Source: Planctomycetota bacterium
GTDB lineage: Bacteria; Planctomycetota; Planctomycetia; Pirellulales; UBA7805
Assembly: GCA_014237955.1 (NCBI GenBank)
Contig: JABABY010000014.1
Location: 1 to 18,004, forward strand
DNA: 18,004 bases
Direction: 5' to 3'
Numbering within the stretch: the stretch's first letter is position 1; each line of letters starts with the position of its first letter. Positions 15,227 to 18,004 of the stretch are shown here, in pieces. Under the pieces are notes generated by a model. The model was given only the letters and a program-made list of their open reading frames with translations, was not told where the DNA came from and searched no databases. The translations under genes were made by a program, and so were the position numbers.

Positions 15227-16648
15227 ATGTCTGAAAATCTTAACGAGCAGACGAAATCGGACGCGCAGCAGACCGAGGCATGTTGGCAGGTGTACAGGCC
15301 CCAAACATGGCTCCAGCATGCCCTGTTTATTGTTGCTGCTCTGGCAACCGGTTGTGTGGCGTGGTTCTTCTGGTTTTCCGAAGAAGAAGGCAATCGTTGG
15401 TTTGATCATTTGCGCGATGTGCAGTTCGTTACGGAGTCGGTCTGGATCGTTCCTGCACCCGTCATCAACATCATCATCCCGATGGTAACCATTACGCTCA
15501 GTATGCTCGTTATTCTCCAGTTACGACTCCGATTTTTTCCGGGCACCGAAGGGACCGGTATTCCTCAGGCAATTGCTGCTTTGAATGTCCCGGATGGGCC
15601 GATCCGCAAGCAGATGCTCTCCTGGCGAATTGCGATTGGGAAGACTTTATTGCTTGTACTCGGCTTATTTACCGGGATGACGATTGGTCGCGAGGGACCG
15701 AGCGTTCATGTCGGTGCCTGCATCATGTACATGATCAGTAAAATCACGCGTTTTCCACAATATCTAGTCCAGCGAGGCCTAATTCTCGGTGGTGGGGCTG
15801 CGGGAATTGCGGCGGCTTTTAATGCACCGATCGCAGGTGGAATTTTCGCATTGGAAGAGATTGGGCGGTCCTTTGAAAAAAATAACATCGGTACCATTCT
15901 CCGTACGGTTCTATTGGCCTGTTTGGTGGTCATTCTCTTCAGAGGGACCGATTATTTGTTTTATGGTCGCGTTGATTTGAATGTGGAGAATTGGCCTTTA
16001 AGACAGTGGCTGGCGATTCCCATTATCGGTGGCATCGGCGGCGTGCTCGGTGGCATCTTTTCCCGAGCGGTTGTTGGGTCAACGCGAGTGATCAATCCGC
16101 TATTGCGGCGCCACCGCGTACTCGTCCCTCTGGGATTGGGGGGCAGCTTAGCCCTGATCGGTTTCTTTTCCGGTGGTGAGTCGTATGGCAGCGGATTCGC
16201 TCAGGCCCAAAGCATTTTGATGGACGGTAGCGAGTATCCCTGGCATTACGCTCCCATGAAGGCACTGGCTAGCTATGTTTGCTTGATCAGTGGAATTCCA
16301 GGCGGACTGTTCGATCCAAGCCTTTCAGTAGGCGCAGGCCTCGGGCAGACCTTTCAGCCGATGCTGGCCTATTGTTTCCCGGAATTGGATCCAACCGCCG
16401 TCATTATGCTTTTTATGGTGGCCTATTTTTCGGGCGTTGTGCAGAGTCCGATCACCTGTGCTGTCATTATGGTTGAGATGACGGCGGCGCGATTTATGAC
16501 GATTCCACTTCTGGCGGTATCCATCATTGCCTACGAATGTTCCCATCGAATTTGCCGGACCGCCATTTACGAGGCGCTGGCAGAGATCTTTTTGGGAGGT
16601 ATCCGCGAGAGGGAAAAAACACGATGTGTGGGACCGGAGTCGGAATGA
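15227..16648 (+). CDS. CLC-family chloride/proton antiporter
   Basis: This 473-residue polytopic inner-membrane protein of the CLC family starts at ATG 15227; an upstream GTG at 15200 would add an unlikely leader. Key elements are present: the anion-site loop GTGIPQ (109-114, usually GSGIP), GREGPSVHVGA with gating Glu156, AFNAPIAGGIFALEE with Glu210/211 at the place of the internal proton glutamate of E. coli ClcA, GIPGGLFDPS (usually GGIFAP), and a late Tyr in CRTAIYEALAE at the place of ClcA Tyr445. Both glutamates being present suggests a Cl-/H+ exchanger rather than a channel. No C-terminal CBS domains follow. About 60 N-terminal residues are hydrophilic before the first helix ends. It lies 167 bases after the peptidase-like gene. 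Confidence 0.92.
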   Translation: MSENLNEQTKSDAQQTEACWQVYRPQTWLQHALFIVAALATGCVAWFFWFSEEEGNRWFDHLRDVQFVTESVWIVPAPVINIIIPMVTITLSMLVILQLRLRFFPGTEGTGIPQAIAALNVPDGPIRKQMLSWRIAIGKTLLLVLGLFTGMTIGREGPSVHVGACIMYMISKITRFPQYLVQRGLILGGGAAGIAAAFNAPIAGGIFALEEIGRSFEKNNIGTILRTVLLACLVVILFRGTDYLFYGRVDLNVENWPLRQWLAIPIIGGIGGVLGGIFSRAVVGSTRVINPLLRRHRVLVPLGLGGSLALIGFFSGGESYGSGFAQAQSILMDGSEYPWHYAPMKALASYVCLISGIPGGLFDPSLSVGAGLGQTFQPMLAYCFPELDPTAVIMLFMVAYFSGVVQSPITCAVIMVEMTAARFMTIPLLAVSIIAYECSHRICRTAIYEALAEIFLGGIREREKTRCVGPESE

Positions 16649-16790
16649 ATAAAAAATTGTATTGCATAACGGATTTCTGGAGGCGGATACCGCATGAGTG
16701 TGAGATTTTTTTGGGCTCGATCATCAAATAATAAGGACAGAGATAGCCAGCAGGGCTGATCGGCGCAGATTATTTAACAAAAGGATAGAT

Positions 16791-17849
16791 ATGGCCGAGA
16801 TTACAGAGAACCAGAATTCTTCGGAAGATATCGCTCGGACCATCGGATTTGATCTTGTTCGCGCTGTGGAGTCGGCATCGCTCGCCGGTTTTCGCTGGCT
16901 TGGCTGTGGTGACAAAATCGCCGCTGATGAAGCAGCAACCGATGCCATGCGAGGCATGTTAAACATGGTCGACATGCAGGGCATCTGTGTGATCGGAGAA
17001 GGAATTAAGGATGAGGCTCCCGGTATTTTTCGAAATGAGAAGCTGGGTTGCTGGAGGTCGGGGTCACATCGCGTTAACTTTGCCATCGATCCGATTGATG
17101 GCACACGTCTAACGGCAAAGGGATTGCCAGGCGCGATCAGTGTCCTTGCAGCTACCATTGTCTCCAAAGACTCAACGCGGGTCCTGGCAGAACTACCGAG
17201 CTTTTATAGTTACAAATTGGCATATGGTCCGGCCGTTCGCGAGGCCAACCCGGAGATCGATCTCGATGCGCCACTTGAGAAGACGTTGCAGACCATTGCA
17301 GAGTGTTTGCAAAAGCGGGTCGGTGATCTGGTGGTGGCACTTCTGGACCGCCCCCGCCATGAAGCTCAAATCGACGCAATTCGCAGGCTGGGAGCGCGAA
17401 TCCGGCTTATTGGTGATGGGGATGTCGCTATGGCGATCGCTCCCTCAATGCTTAACAATACCGTGGACGTCTATATTGGGATTGGTGGATCACCGGAAGC
17501 GGTGATTGCAGCCGCTGCGATCAAATGTCTTGGTGGCGAAATGCTCGTACGGATGTGGCCTCGCGACGAAAGCGAACTTGCTGAGTTGAAAGATTCAGAA
17601 TGGGCGGACAGTCTCGGCCATATTTATAACTGCGATGACCTCGCAGCCGGTGAGGACATTATTTTCGCAGCGACCGGCATTAGTGATTCGCCAATGCTCG
17701 AGGGTGTGGTGATTCGAGGTCAACATGTCTACACCCATTCCATGTTGATGCGTGCGCGATCCCGTACTGTTCGTTACATCCAGACCATCCATGATCTGTC
17801 ACGCAAGACGATTCGTTTTGCCTCCGATCAGAAGGAACATTCACTTTAG
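16791..17849 (+). CDS. glpX: fructose-1,6-bisphosphatase class II (GlpX type)
   Basis: This 352-residue cytoplasmic enzyme hydrolyses fructose-1,6-bisphosphate in gluconeogenesis; some members also use sedoheptulose-1,7-bisphosphate. The metal and substrate motifs of class II are intact: WLGCGDKIAADEAA (Lys42, Asp46), VIGEGIKDEAP (Glu70, Asp74), AIDPIDGTRLTAKG (Asp100, Asp103; E. coli has DPIEGT), KRVGDLVVALLDRPRH, GDGDVAMAIAP and GIGGSPEAVIAAA, with the terminal RSRTVRYIQTIH. The length is slightly above that of E. coli GlpX. AAAGGA lies shortly before ATG 16791 and fixes the start. The 142-base gap from the CLC gene, plus a strong ribosome binding site, suggests its own transcription. A hairpin follows the stop codon. 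Confidence 0.95.
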   Translation: MAEITENQNSSEDIARTIGFDLVRAVESASLAGFRWLGCGDKIAADEAATDAMRGMLNMVDMQGICVIGEGIKDEAPGIFRNEKLGCWRSGSHRVNFAIDPIDGTRLTAKGLPGAISVLAATIVSKDSTRVLAELPSFYSYKLAYGPAVREANPEIDLDAPLEKTLQTIAECLQKRVGDLVVALLDRPRHEAQIDAIRRLGARIRLIGDGDVAMAIAPSMLNNTVDVYIGIGGSPEAVIAAAAIKCLGGEMLVRMWPRDESELAELKDSEWADSLGHIYNCDDLAAGEDIIFAATGISDSPMLEGVVIRGQHVYTHSMLMRARSRTVRYIQTIHDLSRKTIRFASDQKEHSL

Positions 17850-17854
17850 TCACA

Positions 17855-17881
17855 CCCGGCTATCGGTCAGAAGTAGCCGGG
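17855..17881. terminator. hairpin between convergent glpX and tRNA-Gly, possible terminator
   Basis: CCCGGCTA (17855-17862) pairs perfectly with TAGCCGGG (17874-17881) around an 11-base loop, 5 bases after the glpX stop. It sits between convergent genes and could end both transcripts. Neither strand shows a T-run after the stem, so it may be a Rho-assisted end or an mRNA 3' stabiliser instead. Confidence 0.5.
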
Positions 17882-17928
17882 ATGACAATCTCTCTGTTCC
17901 GAGTTTGCGAGAATAACGGCAGCAGAAA

Positions 17929-17999
17929 AGCGGGTGAGGGGAATCGAACCCCCGTATCAAGCTTGGGAAGCTGGTGTTCTACCATTGAACTACACCCGC
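17929..17999 (-). tRNA. tRNA-Gly (anticodon CCC)
   Basis: Read on the minus strand, the acceptor stem is GCGGGTG with CACCCGC and discriminator T. The D arm region is AGTTCAATGGTAGAAC. The anticodon loop TTCCCAA (anticodon CCC) sits on a stem with one mismatch, and the T arm is GGGGG-TTCGAAT-CCCCT. The sequence follows E. coli glyU closely. CCA is not encoded. It reads GGG codons. Confidence 0.95.
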
Positions 18000-18004
18000 A
18001 AGTG

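Overview
The window looks like a chromosomal segment of a planctomycete, probably of the Pirellula/Rhodopirellula type. This is an inference from gene content. It carries two signal peptidases I of the enlarged, zinc-ribbon-containing kind I associate with that phylum, an LptB-type ATPase (so an outer membrane), a secreted DUF11 repeat protein, a GlpX fructose bisphosphatase, a CLC antiporter and many short hypothetical proteins. Base composition is moderate throughout. No transposase, integrase, phage gene or CRISPR array is visible.

Layout. (1) Positions 347-4323, plus strand: a GT2 glycosyltransferase overlaps by an ATGA a 552-residue protein that I read as a remote BshC-like ligase. A tandem GNAT acetyltransferase with a C-terminal SCP2-like (Eis-type) domain follows after a gap. 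(2) 4375-7711: two tandem paralogous type I signal peptidases of 447 and 626 residues. Each has a zinc ribbon between the catalytic Ser and Lys and a lectin-like beta-sandwich inserted into the periplasmic domain. (3) 7740-8555: an LptB-like ABC ATPase only 28 bases downstream of the second peptidase. (4) 8779-9232: a small, very acidic protein with its own strong Shine-Dalgarno sequence, closed by a clear intrinsic terminator. (5) 9281-9580, minus: a small lipoprotein-like protein, then tRNA-Arg(TCT) at 9766-9839. (6) 9840-10461 has no long gene, but on the minus strand it holds two overlapping tiny ORFs that each encode one hydrophobic helix. (7) 10462-11988, minus: a secreted protein with four DUF11/CARDB-like domains. 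(8) 11989-12677: a long intergenic region whose end forms two hairpins that could also pair in alternative ways, just ahead of UbiD. (9) 12678-17849, plus: UbiD-family decarboxylase, a shortened prepilin-peptidase-like protein, a CLC Cl-/H+ antiporter and GlpX. tRNA-Gly(CCC) lies on the minus strand at the right edge.

How the genes fit together. Regions 2 and 3 are envelope biogenesis: processing of exported proteins and LPS transport. Region 1 reads as a small-molecule or conjugate pathway. Its enzyme classes (glycosyltransferase, BshC-like protein, tandem GNAT) recall those used for low-molecular-weight thiols such as bacillithiol and mycothiol. That is a hypothesis only, because the glycosyltransferase is GT2 rather than GT4 and no deacetylase is present. 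The UbiD/peptidase/CLC/GlpX stretch is co-directional but loosely spaced and shows no shared pathway.
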